A stretch of 59,303 nt of DNA from Myxococcales bacterium (lineage in GTDB: Bacteria > Myxococcota_A > Polyangia > Palsa-1104 > SHYY01): positions 1-59,303 of the forward strand of contig SHYY01000013.1 in assembly GCA_009692555.1 (NCBI GenBank). Reading direction: 5' to 3'. This document shows, piece by piece, positions 24,915-33,143 of the stretch. Position 1 is the stretch's first letter; every line of letters begins with the position of its first letter. The position numbers and the translations under genes are program-made. The notes below the pieces were generated by a model, which was given only the letters and a program-made list of their open reading frames with translations, had not been told where the DNA came from and did no database searches.

Positions 24915-26192
24915 TCAGGCCTCGATCACGCGGCCGGGAGCGCCCGGGTGGGGGACGCCGCGGCGGGCGACGTAGAGGGTCTCCACGCCCGGCTCGGGCG
25001 GGGCGGCGAAGGCGATCGTCTCGTCGACGGTGGGGAGGAGCGCCAGGGCGCGCAGCACGCGGGCGACGTGGGACGGACCGATCGCCCACGGGAGGACCTC
25101 GCCGCGGGCGACCAGGCGCACCGCGTAGCCGCGCTCGAGGTAGTGCACGGCGAGGGAGGCCGCGAGGCTGACCGCGCGCTCGAGGGCCTCCTGGCTCTCC
25201 GTCACCGCGCACGCCGCGCCCCCTTCGAGCGCGTTGTCGAGGAACAGGGAGACGCGGCGCGCCGTCTCGTCCTCGTGCTCGCGCACCATCGGGCGGCCGT
25301 GGCGGGCGGTCGAGCGCCAGTGGACATCGCGCGGATCGTCGCCGTCGCGGTATTCGCGCAGGCCGTGGAAGTCGCCGCGGCGGGCCCGGCTGCCACGCGA
25401 GTCGTCGCCGGAGAGCCCGCGGAGCGGCGGCGGGGGCGCGGCGACCGGGTAGACGTGCGGAAGCACCACCACCTCGGCGCGATCCTCGACCAGCCGCGAC
25501 TTGCGGAACAGCGTGAAGGGGAACTTGGTCGACAGGCGGAAGCCGGTGAAGGTGCAGCGCCCGCGGTGGGCGACGGTGTGGCGGTACGAGGTCTGCTGCC
25601 TTCGCCCCGCGGGAAGCTTGAGGAAGTAGCACTTCTTGTCGAGCGGCTTGCCGTTGACCAGATCCTCGACCTCGATGGAGAACGAGGGCAGCTTCCGCTT
25701 GCCGTTCTTGAGCGCGATCCCCATCAGGAAGGGGCGCGCGGCGTGGACCCGCTGCGGCGGGCGGCGCGACACCTCGAGGCCGCGCAGCGACATCTCCGAG
25801 AGGATCCCGGAGGCGATGATCAGCGAGAGCAGCATCCCGAGGAGGAGGTAGAGCAGGTTGTTCCCGGTGTTGATCGCCGCGAAGCCGACGCCGAAGGTGA
25901 TGCCGACAAAGTACTTCCCCTCGCGCGTGAACTGGAGGCGGCGCGGCGGCGCGAAGAAGCGGCGCAGGCGGGCCTCGATGCGCTTTTGGCGGGGGTTGTT
26001 GCGACGCAGCACGATCGCCACGGCGGCGGCGGTGGCGGCGACGCCGAGCGCGAGGGCGATCTCCCATCCGGGGCCGCCGCGGAAGAGACGGCGCAGGACC
26101 CCGGCGGTGAGCAGCGCCGGGACGGCGGGGAGGGCGCAGAGGAGGACCAGGGCGCGCGGGAACGGGGGACGGCTGGTCGCGGGGTCTTGCAC
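24915..26192 (-). CDS. DUF58 domain membrane protein
   Basis: The predicted 425-residue protein has N-terminal hydrophobic helices ([15 protein letters not shown] and [17 protein letters not shown]), a second pair near residue 100 ([18 protein letters not shown]), and a DUF58/vWA-like domain. The DUF58 hallmark [19 protein letters not shown] is present, followed by VREHEDE. GTG 26192 begins 2 nt after the MoxR stop, so the pair is tightly coupled; GGAG lies immediately before the GTG, closer than usual. DUF58 proteins are the partners of MoxR ATPases. Confidence 0.9.
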   Translation of the reverse strand: MQDPATSRPPFPRALVLLCALPAVPALLTAGVLRRLFRGGPGWEIALALGVAATAAAVAIVLRRNNPRQKRIEARLRRFFAPPRRLQFTREGKYFVGITFGVGFAAINTGNNLLYLLLGMLLSLIIASGILSEMSLRGLEVSRRPPQRVHAARPFLMGIALKNGKRKLPSFSIEVEDLVNGKPLDKKCYFLKLPAGRRQQTSYRHTVAHRGRCTFTGFRLSTKFPFTLFRKSRLVEDRAEVVVLPHVYPVAAPPPPLRGLSGDDSRGSRARRGDFHGLREYRDGDDPRDVHWRSTARHGRPMVREHEDETARRVSLFLDNALEGGAACAVTESQEALERAVSLAASLAVHYLERGYAVRLVARGEVLPWAIGPSHVARVLRALALLPTVDETIAFAAPPEPGVETLYVARRGVPHPGAPGRVIEA

Positions 26193-26194
26193 TC

Positions 26195-27175
26195 CTATGT
26201 CGGGACCGGGACGCGCTCGAGCAGGTCGCCGATCACGCGCTCGGCCTCCTCGCGGGTGCGCCCGAGTGGCTCGCCGCCGCCGCTGCTTCCGCACACCACG
26301 CGGTGGGCGAGCGCGGGGAGCGCCATCTCCTTGAAGTCGTCGGGGACGCAGTAGTCGCGGGAGAAGGAGAGGGCGCGCGCCTGGGACGCGCGGTACCAGG
26401 CCTGGAAGCCGCGGGTCGAGACGCCGAGGGTGAGGAAGGGGGAGCGCCGCGTCTCGCCGACCAGCTTCTCGGCGTACTCGACGAGCGACACGTCGACCCG
26501 CACCGCCCCGGCGGCGACCTGGAGGTCGTGCACATCGGCAGCGCTCACCGCTGGCTCGAGCTCTGCGACCGGATCGTCGCCGCCCGAGGCCATCACCACG
26601 CGCCGTTCGGACGCGGAGTCGGGGTAGCCCATCCGGATCCGGAGGAGAAAGCGATCCATCTGCGACTCCGGCAGCGGGTAGGTGCCGAAGTGCTCGAGCG
26701 GATTCTGGGTGGCGATGACCAGGAACGGCGGGGCGAGGTCGTAGGTCTTGTTGTCGAGGGAGACCCGCCCTTCGCTCATCGCCTCGAGCAGCGACGACTG
26801 GGTGCGCGGCGTGGTGCGGTTGATCTCGTCGGCGAGCACCACGTTGGCGAAGATCGGGCCGGGCTTGAACTCGAAGCGCCCGCCGTCGGGCTGCCACACC
26901 GAGACGCCCAGGATGTCCGAGGGCAGGAGATCGGATGTGAACTGGATCCGGCGGAAGGTGCCGCCGATCGAGCGGGCGAGGGCGCGGGCGAGCGTGGTCT
27001 TGCCGACGCCGGGAACGTCCTCGATCAGCAGGTGCCCGCGCGCGGCGAGGGCGCACAGCGCGAGGCGGACCACCTCGGGCTTGCCGTGGATGACCCGCGC
27101 GACGCTGGCCTCCAGGCGCTTCAGCGCGGCGCGCGGATCGCGGCGACCGACCTCCAGGGGCACGGGTGGGCTCAT
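26195..27175 (-). CDS. MoxR-family AAA+ ATPase
   Basis: This 326-residue AAA+ protein carries Walker A ([12 protein letters not shown]), Walker B ([12 protein letters not shown]), sensor 1 ([18 protein letters not shown]) and the DRFLL arginine-finger region. A C-terminal lid ends the protein. MoxR ATPases act as chaperones that activate or assemble vWA-domain partners; here the partner is the DUF58 protein encoded next. ATG 27175 lies 10 nt after a perfect TATAAT on the minus strand and has no Shine-Dalgarno. Confidence 0.94.
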   Translation of the reverse strand: MSPPVPLEVGRRDPRAALKRLEASVARVIHGKPEVVRLALCALAARGHLLIEDVPGVGKTTLARALARSIGGTFRRIQFTSDLLPSDILGVSVWQPDGGRFEFKPGPIFANVVLADEINRTTPRTQSSLLEAMSEGRVSLDNKTYDLAPPFLVIATQNPLEHFGTYPLPESQMDRFLLRIRMGYPDSASERRVVMASGGDDPVAELEPAVSAADVHDLQVAAGAVRVDVSLVEYAEKLVGETRRSPFLTLGVSTRGFQAWYRASQARALSFSRDYCVPDDFKEMALPALAHRVVCGSSGGGEPLGRTREEAERVIGDLLERVPVPT

Positions 27176-27185
27176 CAGGTGCGCG

Positions 27186-27191
27186 ATTATA
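27186..27191 (-). promoter_or_regulatory. Consensus -10 box (TATAAT) of the moxR operon
   Basis: TATAAT is located 10 nt before the ATG of the MoxR gene, giving a predicted leader of only a few nucleotides. A good -35 is not visible. Confidence 0.5.
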
Positions 27192-27278
27192 TCAGAGACG
27201 GCGCGGCTGCCACATGGCGAGCGCGTGGCATCGCGTGGCATTGGCATCGGTGGCGCGCGGGAATGCTAGGATGGCGGC

Positions 27279-28340
27279 GTGAAGCAGCTTGCGCGCGTGG
27301 TCGGACTGGTGATCGTCGTCGCCGGGAGCGCGCGCGCCCACGTCGGGGCGTCGGTGGCAAAGGCGAGCTATCTCCATCCGGCCGCGCCTGGAAGGGTGGG
27401 GGCTGGCACCGACGGTGGAAGCGCGACCGACTACTCCAAGTACGTCCCGGAGGAGGCGAACGCGAGCTACCGCATCGACTGGGCCGACGGCGACGCCGAC
27501 CCCACCGGCCGCTTCACGTTCTACTACCTCGACCACGCGATCTCCGACGCGGTCTCGGCCGAGCAGGTGGAGCAGATCGGCAAGCTGGTGCGCGATGTGA
27601 AGGGGCGCGACGCGGCGGGGATCTTCGTCGCCTGCTCCTGCGAGGCCGACGCCGGCGTGGAGTGCCCGAAGGTGGATGGCGGCGCGCGCTGGTGCGACAA
27701 CTTCGTCGACTGGGACACCAGCGGCCTCACCGACGGTGCCTACTGGATCGCCGCGGTCAACAACGACCCGCCGTTCCATGTCTACAACCTGAGCTTCGCA
27801 CCGGTTCGGGTGCATCACGGGGCGGCGAAGCCTCCGGTGGTGATCGTGGTGCGTCCCGACGGGCTGCTCGACGCCGATCGGAGCTACCGCGTGGCGGTGG
27901 TGGCGGTCGGCACCGGGGCGATGACGCTCCAGCTCGCCTACGGGCAAAACGACGTGAAGAAGGTCCTTGGACCCGTGTCGAGCATCGCCAAGCAGCTGCC
28001 GGCGGTGGCGGGCGCCGAGGGTCTGGTTGGCTACGAGTGGGCGATCGCCGAGATCCCGAACGGGAGCTACTTCGTGCGCGCCACCGTCACCGACGGCAGC
28101 GGGCAGTCCTACGCCGACTCGCGCTACGGCCTGGCGGTCTACCACGCGCCGGGCGACGACGGCGGTGCGACCCCGGCCGACCTCGCGGTGACGGGGGCGG
28201 ACATGGCCAAGATGGAGAACCCTGCCAAGGGCTGCTCCTGCGCCGTCGGTGGTGCGGGCGGCGGGGGTGGCGGGCTCGCCCTCCTCCTGCTGCTCGTGGC
28301 CGCGTGGCGCCGGTTCAGTCCCGCATCAGGGGGACGCTGA
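27279..28340 (+). CDS. Secreted surface protein with MYXO-CTERM-like tail
   Basis: The predicted 353-residue protein starts at GTG 27279. A signal peptide (LARVVGLVIVVAGSARA) precedes a beta-rich domain with Cys pairs (FVACSCEADAGVECP). The C-terminus has GCSCAVGG, a Gly-rich run, a hydrophobic helix (LALLLLLVAAW) and RR, matching the Cys-helix-Arg layout of the MYXO-CTERM sorting signal. A -10-like TAGGAT ends 6 nt before the GTG and there is no Shine-Dalgarno. It is divergent from the moxR operon. Function is unknown; surface anchoring is inferred from the tail. Confidence 0.85.
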   Translation: MKQLARVVGLVIVVAGSARAHVGASVAKASYLHPAAPGRVGAGTDGGSATDYSKYVPEEANASYRIDWADGDADPTGRFTFYYLDHAISDAVSAEQVEQIGKLVRDVKGRDAAGIFVACSCEADAGVECPKVDGGARWCDNFVDWDTSGLTDGAYWIAAVNNDPPFHVYNLSFAPVRVHHGAAKPPVVIVVRPDGLLDADRSYRVAVVAVGTGAMTLQLAYGQNDVKKVLGPVSSIAKQLPAVAGAEGLVGYEWAIAEIPNGSYFVRATVTDGSGQSYADSRYGLAVYHAPGDDGGATPADLAVTGADMAKMENPAKGCSCAVGGAGGGGGGLALLLLLVAAWRRFSPASGGR

Positions 28341-28790
28341 TGACGTGCGATCCAGAAAAGAGGCCGCAGGGAAGGTTGCCTCGGCGGGGCGGCAAGGGGT
28401 GAGTGGGAGCGCGCGCAGCAGGTGGCGGCGGCCGGCTTGATCGACGAGGGCAGGTCGCGGAGGCAGCTCTGCCTGCACCTCGGCGGCGCGGGTCACCACC
28501 GCCGAGACGCCTTCCGAGAGGTTGTGGAACGCCAGCGCGGCATCGGCGCGGAACGGCACGATCGGTGTCGCCAGCGCGCGCGCCCGCGGCAGGAGCCGCC
28601 GGAATGCCTCCTCGGAGCCGATCACCTCCGTCGCCTCGCCCTCGGCCAACTCGGCCTGAATCGCCCGACTCACCCGGCTCACCCGGCTCGCCTTCGTGGT
28701 GCCCTGTTTGGCATGACCTCTCTGACCTCTCCTCCTTGGCGAGCGAAGGTAGAGCAGGCGATCGGTGAGCGTAACTTTCTGCTCCTTCAC
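28326..28790 (-). CDS. Hypothetical 154-residue protein, third gene of the ATPase cassette
   Basis: GTG 28790 has an excellent ribosome-binding site (GGAGGAG, 4 nt spacing). The N-terminus is strongly basic (YLRSPRRRGQRGHAKQG) and is followed by helical, Ala-rich sequence (EEAFRRLLPRARALATP, ADAALAFHNLSEGVSAVV) and a Pro-rich tail. No family is recognised. It starts 86 bp after the P-loop ATPase gene on the same strand and is probably co-transcribed. The basic N-terminus could bind nucleic acid, but that is only inference. Its 3' end overlaps the convergent surface-protein gene by 15 bp. Confidence 0.6.
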   Translation of the reverse strand: MKEQKVTLTDRLLYLRSPRRRGQRGHAKQGTTKASRVSRVSRAIQAELAEGEATEVIGSEEAFRRLLPRARALATPIVPFRADAALAFHNLSEGVSAVVTRAAEVQAELPPRPALVDQAGRRHLLRALPLTPCRPAEATFPAASFLDRTSSASP

Positions 28791-28876
28791 CGCGCTCCTC
28801 CCTGGAGTGGACCCTCCGATGACGCTGGCGCCATCCCCCGGCCTCGATCGCCCGGGCGGCGGACCGCGTCGTCGAA

Positions 28877-30244
28877 CTACGCCGGAGCGAGCCCACCCTT
28901 CCGTCTCAGACCGAATCCCACGCGATAGAGGTCGGGCACGTTGATCCGGCCGTCCGGCAGCTCTACGAGAAGCCCCACGTCGCGGAGTGCGTGCAAGACC
29001 TGGACGGGGGTGCGATCTCCGACGCGGCTTCTCCACTGCTGGAATACCGTCTCGCGCTCGCACGGCACGAGGACGTTGTGGAGCCGTTCCAGGGCTTGCT
29101 CCGCCCATGGAAGATCCTCGGCAATCTCCGCGGTCCGGACCGGAGACGCCTTCCGCACGCCGTCTTGGATGGCCGTCCAGTGCAGCGCGTGAGGTGCGTC
29201 GGGTTTGGTCTCCTGGGCGGCCTGTCGCATCGCAGCGAGGAAGCTGCGTGGACTCACCGTGCCGTGGGCGTCGCTGATGTGGTTTGGCAGCCACGGATAG
29301 GTTCGACCGCGCCGGTGGTTCGTGCCCATGTGCGGCCCGGCCAGCACCGTGACTATGCGGGCTTGGGTGTGCTCGTCGTGGCGAAGGTCTTCCGGCACCT
29401 CCCAGCCGGCGTGCGGTCTCGCGACCCAGGGCAGGCCCGCGAGCCCACGAAATGCCGTTGCCGCGGCGTCGTCCCTCGCGTTGCCCAGGTACTGAAACAG
29501 CAGACCGTAGAGGTCGAGCGTAGGCCATTCGAGGTGCACGGCGGAGTGAAGCACTTTCGATGCATCCGGGAACGCGCGAACCTCGGGGTGCTCGAGCATG
29601 TCGGGGCGGGCGAACACCTTGGCTCGGATCGCTGCGCGGGCCCGCAGCTCCACTACCAGTTCGAGGAGTCCCCGCAGGAGCTTGACGCGTGCGTCGGGAT
29701 CCGCCGCGGTGGTGTCGAGCGCATCAAACAGGACGACATGCACTCGGCGGCCCGCAGCGAGGGCGCCGTCGGCCTCTCGCAGGAGGCGGGCGGTTCGCTC
29801 GGCGTCCTCACGGATCCAAGCAATCCTCTCGCTCCACCGCAGAGGTGCTGGGTCTGGAATACTTGCGGCCGCCAGCGCATGGCGCAGCACCACGGCCTTC
29901 CAGACCTGCCGCGGCGGATGACCCTCTCTGAGCAATTCCTCGAGTACGTCTTTTCCCGGGCGGTCATCAGCGTCGCGCTCGCCAAAGCCGGCGGACGCAG
30001 TCAAGTTCGCCTCACCGGTGGGCACGACCAGTGCCCGCAGCGCCTCGTCCTGAAGGGCGTGCCACCAGAAACTCTTGCCCGCGCCTCGGATGCCGGATAC
30101 CAGCATCGCGTTCGGATCGAGGGCTCGCAGGTGCCGTGTCGGCCGGTAGAGGTAGCGCGGCTCGACCGCATCGAACCGGGACACCTCCTCGGGGATGCTC
30201 TCCAGGAAAGCGCGCCGCAGAAGGATGGGGGCGACGGGCTTCAT
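28877..30244 (-). CDS. P-loop ATPase, second gene of the ATPase cassette
   Basis: The predicted 455-residue protein has a Walker A (SGIRGAGKSFWWHAL, near residue 50) and a Walker-B-like strand (RVHVVLFDALDTT, near residue 170). The middle is helical and Trp/Arg-rich. The C-terminal 60 residues look like a winged helix (VLHALRDVGLLVELPDGRI). The closing segment resembles the end of STAND/AAA proteins that sense or regulate. The ATG overlaps the TGA of the upstream ParA-like gene (ATGA). Two ATPases encoded in strict coupling suggest a complex. The precise family cannot be named from sequence alone. Confidence 0.82.
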   Translation of the reverse strand: MKPVAPILLRRAFLESIPEEVSRFDAVEPRYLYRPTRHLRALDPNAMLVSGIRGAGKSFWWHALQDEALRALVVPTGEANLTASAGFGERDADDRPGKDVLEELLREGHPPRQVWKAVVLRHALAAASIPDPAPLRWSERIAWIREDAERTARLLREADGALAAGRRVHVVLFDALDTTAADPDARVKLLRGLLELVVELRARAAIRAKVFARPDMLEHPEVRAFPDASKVLHSAVHLEWPTLDLYGLLFQYLGNARDDAAATAFRGLAGLPWVARPHAGWEVPEDLRHDEHTQARIVTVLAGPHMGTNHRRGRTYPWLPNHISDAHGTVSPRSFLAAMRQAAQETKPDAPHALHWTAIQDGVRKASPVRTAEIAEDLPWAEQALERLHNVLVPCERETVFQQWRSRVGDRTPVQVLHALRDVGLLVELPDGRINVPDLYRVGFGLRRKGGLAPA

Positions 30245-31437
30245 TCGGTTATCCGTTCCGCGAGGAGGAGCTCGGTCGCCACGTCGACGAACGCTCCGAA
30301 GGCTGCGCGCAGCTGGTCGTCGGTAACGTCGCCGGTCAATGGATCCCCGTTTTGGAACTCGCCTGACCAGTAGATCGGCAGGGGTGCATGCGGTGCGTCG
30401 GTGGCTTGAATATCGGGATTGAATACGCCTGCAGGCTCCTTCTCGCCCTCGGGCGGCGGACGATCGTACAACGGCTCAAAAGCGTCGTACGCCGCGAGCC
30501 GGAGATGCTCGAGGCAGGAGCCGCGGTTGGTCTCCGGCACCTGAGCGGCGACCACGCGCAACCGCTCTCGGACCTCGCGCGCGATCGCCGGTCGCGAGCC
30601 CCATCCGGACAGGAGCGTCCGGTATCCTGCCCACGTCTGTGATGTGTCCATGGCGAACAGAAACGTGAGCGCGCCCAGCCGCGTGGTAGAAATGCCTGCG
30701 AGGTCGTGCAGCCCTGCGCCGCTGTCGAATAGCACGACCGTCGGGTTGACCGTTCGCTCGAGTTCGTCGACGAGAGTAGCGATGCGTGTGGCGAGGGGAC
30801 GTGGCCCGTCCCCGCGCGGCACCTCGAGGTAGGCGCGAGAGAGCTTTGCGAGGTAGCGGGCGTCAGTCGATCCGCCGCAGGGCACGACGAGCACGTCGCC
30901 GTCTCCACGGGCGAGCGGGCTCGATCCGACCATCAGGCGGAGGAGCTCGTCGTCTGCCTGCCCCACAGCGTCCTCGACCAGCCAGTCGACCACGCCGAAG
31001 GACGTGCTGTCAGGCGGCAGCAAGCTCGACGAGACGCCGGGGGATTCCAGATCCAAGTCGATCACGAGCACCCGCTCGCCCAGCATCGCGAGGTGCTGTG
31101 ACCAGGCCACGATGGCGGTAGAACGTCCGACGCCGCCTTTGAGACCGTAGAGCGTCGCGCGCTGGGGACGCGGCGGAGCATTGGGCAGGGGGCCTCGGGT
31201 CCAGTCTGCGCCGAGCAGTACCCGCGCGATCACCTCGATTCCATCGACGAGCAGCAGCTCTCCGGCGTCGACGCCGAAAACGACGTGGGGCGCCACCATC
31301 TCGTCGGCGACGAGGGACGGTCCGGCGAAGTATGTGCCGAGAGTGCCCGCGAGCGCAGCGTCGACTGCGTCGAGTTGCTCGATCCGGTGTTCGACGGCGA
31401 GGCGCGAGCGACCGAAGAGGTCGCGCACGAGCCGCAT
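30241..31437 (-). CDS. ParA/MinD-like ATPase with variant KGGVGR motif
   Basis: The predicted 398-residue protein has an N-terminal domain of about 100 residues, then a deviant Walker A (YGLKGGVGRSTAIVAW) and switch region (VLVIDLDLESPGVSSSLL) as in ParA/MinD. KGGVGR with Arg in place of the usual KT marks a distinct ParA-like subgroup. The first canonical start is ATG 31437. The frame stays open further upstream through ADDALVLAAATIKASR and the (Val-Ala) hexamer array back to the dnaB stop, without ATG/GTG/TTG, so the native N-terminus is uncertain. It overlaps the P-loop ATPase gene by 4 bp. The cassette sits between dnaB and a surface-protein gene. Confidence 0.85.
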   Translation of the reverse strand: MRLVRDLFGRSRLAVEHRIEQLDAVDAALAGTLGTYFAGPSLVADEMVAPHVVFGVDAGELLLVDGIEVIARVLLGADWTRGPLPNAPPRPQRATLYGLKGGVGRSTAIVAWSQHLAMLGERVLVIDLDLESPGVSSSLLPPDSTSFGVVDWLVEDAVGQADDELLRLMVGSSPLARGDGDVLVVPCGGSTDARYLAKLSRAYLEVPRGDGPRPLATRIATLVDELERTVNPTVVLFDSGAGLHDLAGISTTRLGALTFLFAMDTSQTWAGYRTLLSGWGSRPAIAREVRERLRVVAAQVPETNRGSCLEHLRLAAYDAFEPLYDRPPPEGEKEPAGVFNPDIQATDAPHAPLPIYWSGEFQNGDPLTGDVTDDQLRAAFGAFVDVATELLLAERITE

Positions 31438-31506
31438 GCGCCCAGCCGCTGCGAGGGACGTACGGCTCGCCTTGATGGTGGCGGCTGCGAGGACGAGGGC
31501 GTCGTC

Positions 31507-31584
<78 letters not shown>

Positions 31585-31596
31585 TTCGACACCTGC

Positions 31597-32991
31597 TCAG
31601 TCTTGGCCGTCGGGGAGGTTCTCGAAGCGGGTGTACTGGTTCAAGAACCTCAGCTTGAGCATCCCGGTCGGCCCGTTGCGCTGCTTGCCGATGATGATCT
31701 CGGCGATGCCCTTGTCGGGCGATTCCTTGTTGTAGACGTCGTCGCGGTAGATGAAGGCGATCACGTCGGCGTCCTGCTCGATCGCGCCCGACTCGCGGAG
31801 ATCGGAGAGCTGCGGGCGCTTGTCCTGGCGCGACTCGACGCCGCGGTTGAGCTGCGAGAGAGCGATGATCGGCACCCGCAGCTCCTTGGCCAGCGCCTTC
31901 AGCCCGCGGCTGATCTCGGAGATCTCGCGCTCGCGGTTCTGCTCGCGCCCCGCCCCCGGTCGCCCGTGGATGAGCTGGAGGTAGTCGAGCACCACCATCC
32001 CGTGGTGATTGGGCGTCGGGAAGATGTTGGGATCGGAGCGCCAGCGACGGCACTTGGCGCGGATCTCCATCAGCGTCGGGGCGCCCGAGTCGTCGATCCA
32101 GATCGGCGCCTCGGAGATCCGGCTGGCCGCCTTGGTGATGTTGATCCAGTCGCGCTGCTCGAGGAAGCCGGCGCGCAGGCGCGACGAGTCGACCAGCGCC
32201 TCGGAGCACAGGAGGCGCTCGACCAGCGACTCCTTCGACATCTCCAGCGAGAACACCAGCACCGGGACCTTGAACTCGATCGCCGCGTTCTGGGCGGTGT
32301 TCATCACCAGCGAGGTCTTCCCCATCGACGGGCGGGCGGCGATGATGATCAGCTCGGAGGGCTGGAAGCCGGCGGTCATCGCGTCGAGCTTGTGGTAGCC
32401 GGAGGCGACGCCGGTGATCGCCTGCTTGCGGTCGTAGCGCTGCTCGACCGCCTTGATCGTGACGTTCAGGACCTTCTTGATCGACTCGTAGCCCTGGCGC
32501 TGCGAGCGCTGCGAGATCTCGAAGATGGCGCGCTCCGCGCTGTCGATGTACTCGTCGGTGTCGCCGTAGTCGGCGTAGCCCTTGGCGGCGATCTCCTGGG
32601 CGACCTCGATCAGGCGGCGCGCGGTGGCCTTCCCGCGCACGGTGCGGCCGTGGTAGGCGATGTTCTCGATCGTCACCACCGACGAGGCGAGCTCGGAGAA
32701 GTAGACGTCGCCGTTGAAGGCGCGCAGCTTGTGGTAGGTCTCCGAGGTCCGCATCTGCTCGGCGATGGTGATCGGATCGATCGGCTTGCCGGTGTGGTCG
32801 AGGTCGCACATCGCCTGGAAGATCGCGGCGTGGGCGGGGTGGTAGAAGTCCTCCGAATCGAGCACGTCGGCGACCTGATGGAACGCCTTCGGATGGACCA
32901 GGACCCCGCCGACGACCGATTTCTCGGCCTCCTCGCTCCAGGGCAGGACGCGGCGGTTGACGGAGGGGGCGCTTTGCTCGCTGGGGGTCAC
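31597..32991 (-). CDS. dnaB: Replicative DNA helicase DnaB
   Basis: This 464-residue hexameric helicase unwinds DNA at the replication fork. The N-terminal DnaB domain (SEEAEKSVVGGVLVHP) is followed by a RecA-like core with Walker A (AARPSMGKTSLVMNTA), VLVFSLEMSKESLVERL, Walker B (MVVLDYLQLIHG) and the ALSQLNRGVESR and SGAIEQDADVIAFIYRD motifs. No intein is present. The length is typical. A candidate promoter (33032-33060) overlaps a short inverted repeat. The hexamer array and ATPase cassette follow directly downstream on the same strand. Confidence 0.96.
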   Translation of the reverse strand: MTPSEQSAPSVNRRVLPWSEEAEKSVVGGVLVHPKAFHQVADVLDSEDFYHPAHAAIFQAMCDLDHTGKPIDPITIAEQMRTSETYHKLRAFNGDVYFSELASSVVTIENIAYHGRTVRGKATARRLIEVAQEIAAKGYADYGDTDEYIDSAERAIFEISQRSQRQGYESIKKVLNVTIKAVEQRYDRKQAITGVASGYHKLDAMTAGFQPSELIIIAARPSMGKTSLVMNTAQNAAIEFKVPVLVFSLEMSKESLVERLLCSEALVDSSRLRAGFLEQRDWINITKAASRISEAPIWIDDSGAPTLMEIRAKCRRWRSDPNIFPTPNHHGMVVLDYLQLIHGRPGAGREQNREREISEISRGLKALAKELRVPIIALSQLNRGVESRQDKRPQLSDLRESGAIEQDADVIAFIYRDDVYNKESPDKGIAEIIIGKQRNGPTGMLKLRFLNQYTRFENLPDGQD

Positions 32992-33031
32992 GGGTGCATG
33001 AAGCGGCGTCCGCCTGTGGAGCCGCTACTGC

Positions 33032-33064
33032 ATTCTAGCTGAACGGATGTTCCTGTCGCAGGAA
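33032..33064 (-). promoter_or_regulatory. dnaB promoter candidate with overlapping inverted repeat
   Basis: On the minus strand TGCGAC (33055-33060) and TAGAAT (33032-33037) are 17 bp apart. The inverted repeat TTCCTG-TCG-CAGGAA (33050-33064) covers the -35 hexamer and could be an operator. The predicted leader to GTG 32991 is about 33 nt. Confidence 0.45.
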
Positions 33065-33143
33065 TCGGCAACCGTTCACCTTTTCGTCGCCGCGCCAAGG
33101 CGGTGCACAGGATGGCCACAGGGGGCCCACAGGGCAGGATGCT

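Noticed and set aside
28877..31437. ParAB-type plasmid partition locus
   Set aside because: No ParB with a helix-turn-helix and ParB box, and no parS-like repeats; the second gene is itself a P-loop ATPase and the Walker A is the KGGVGR variant.
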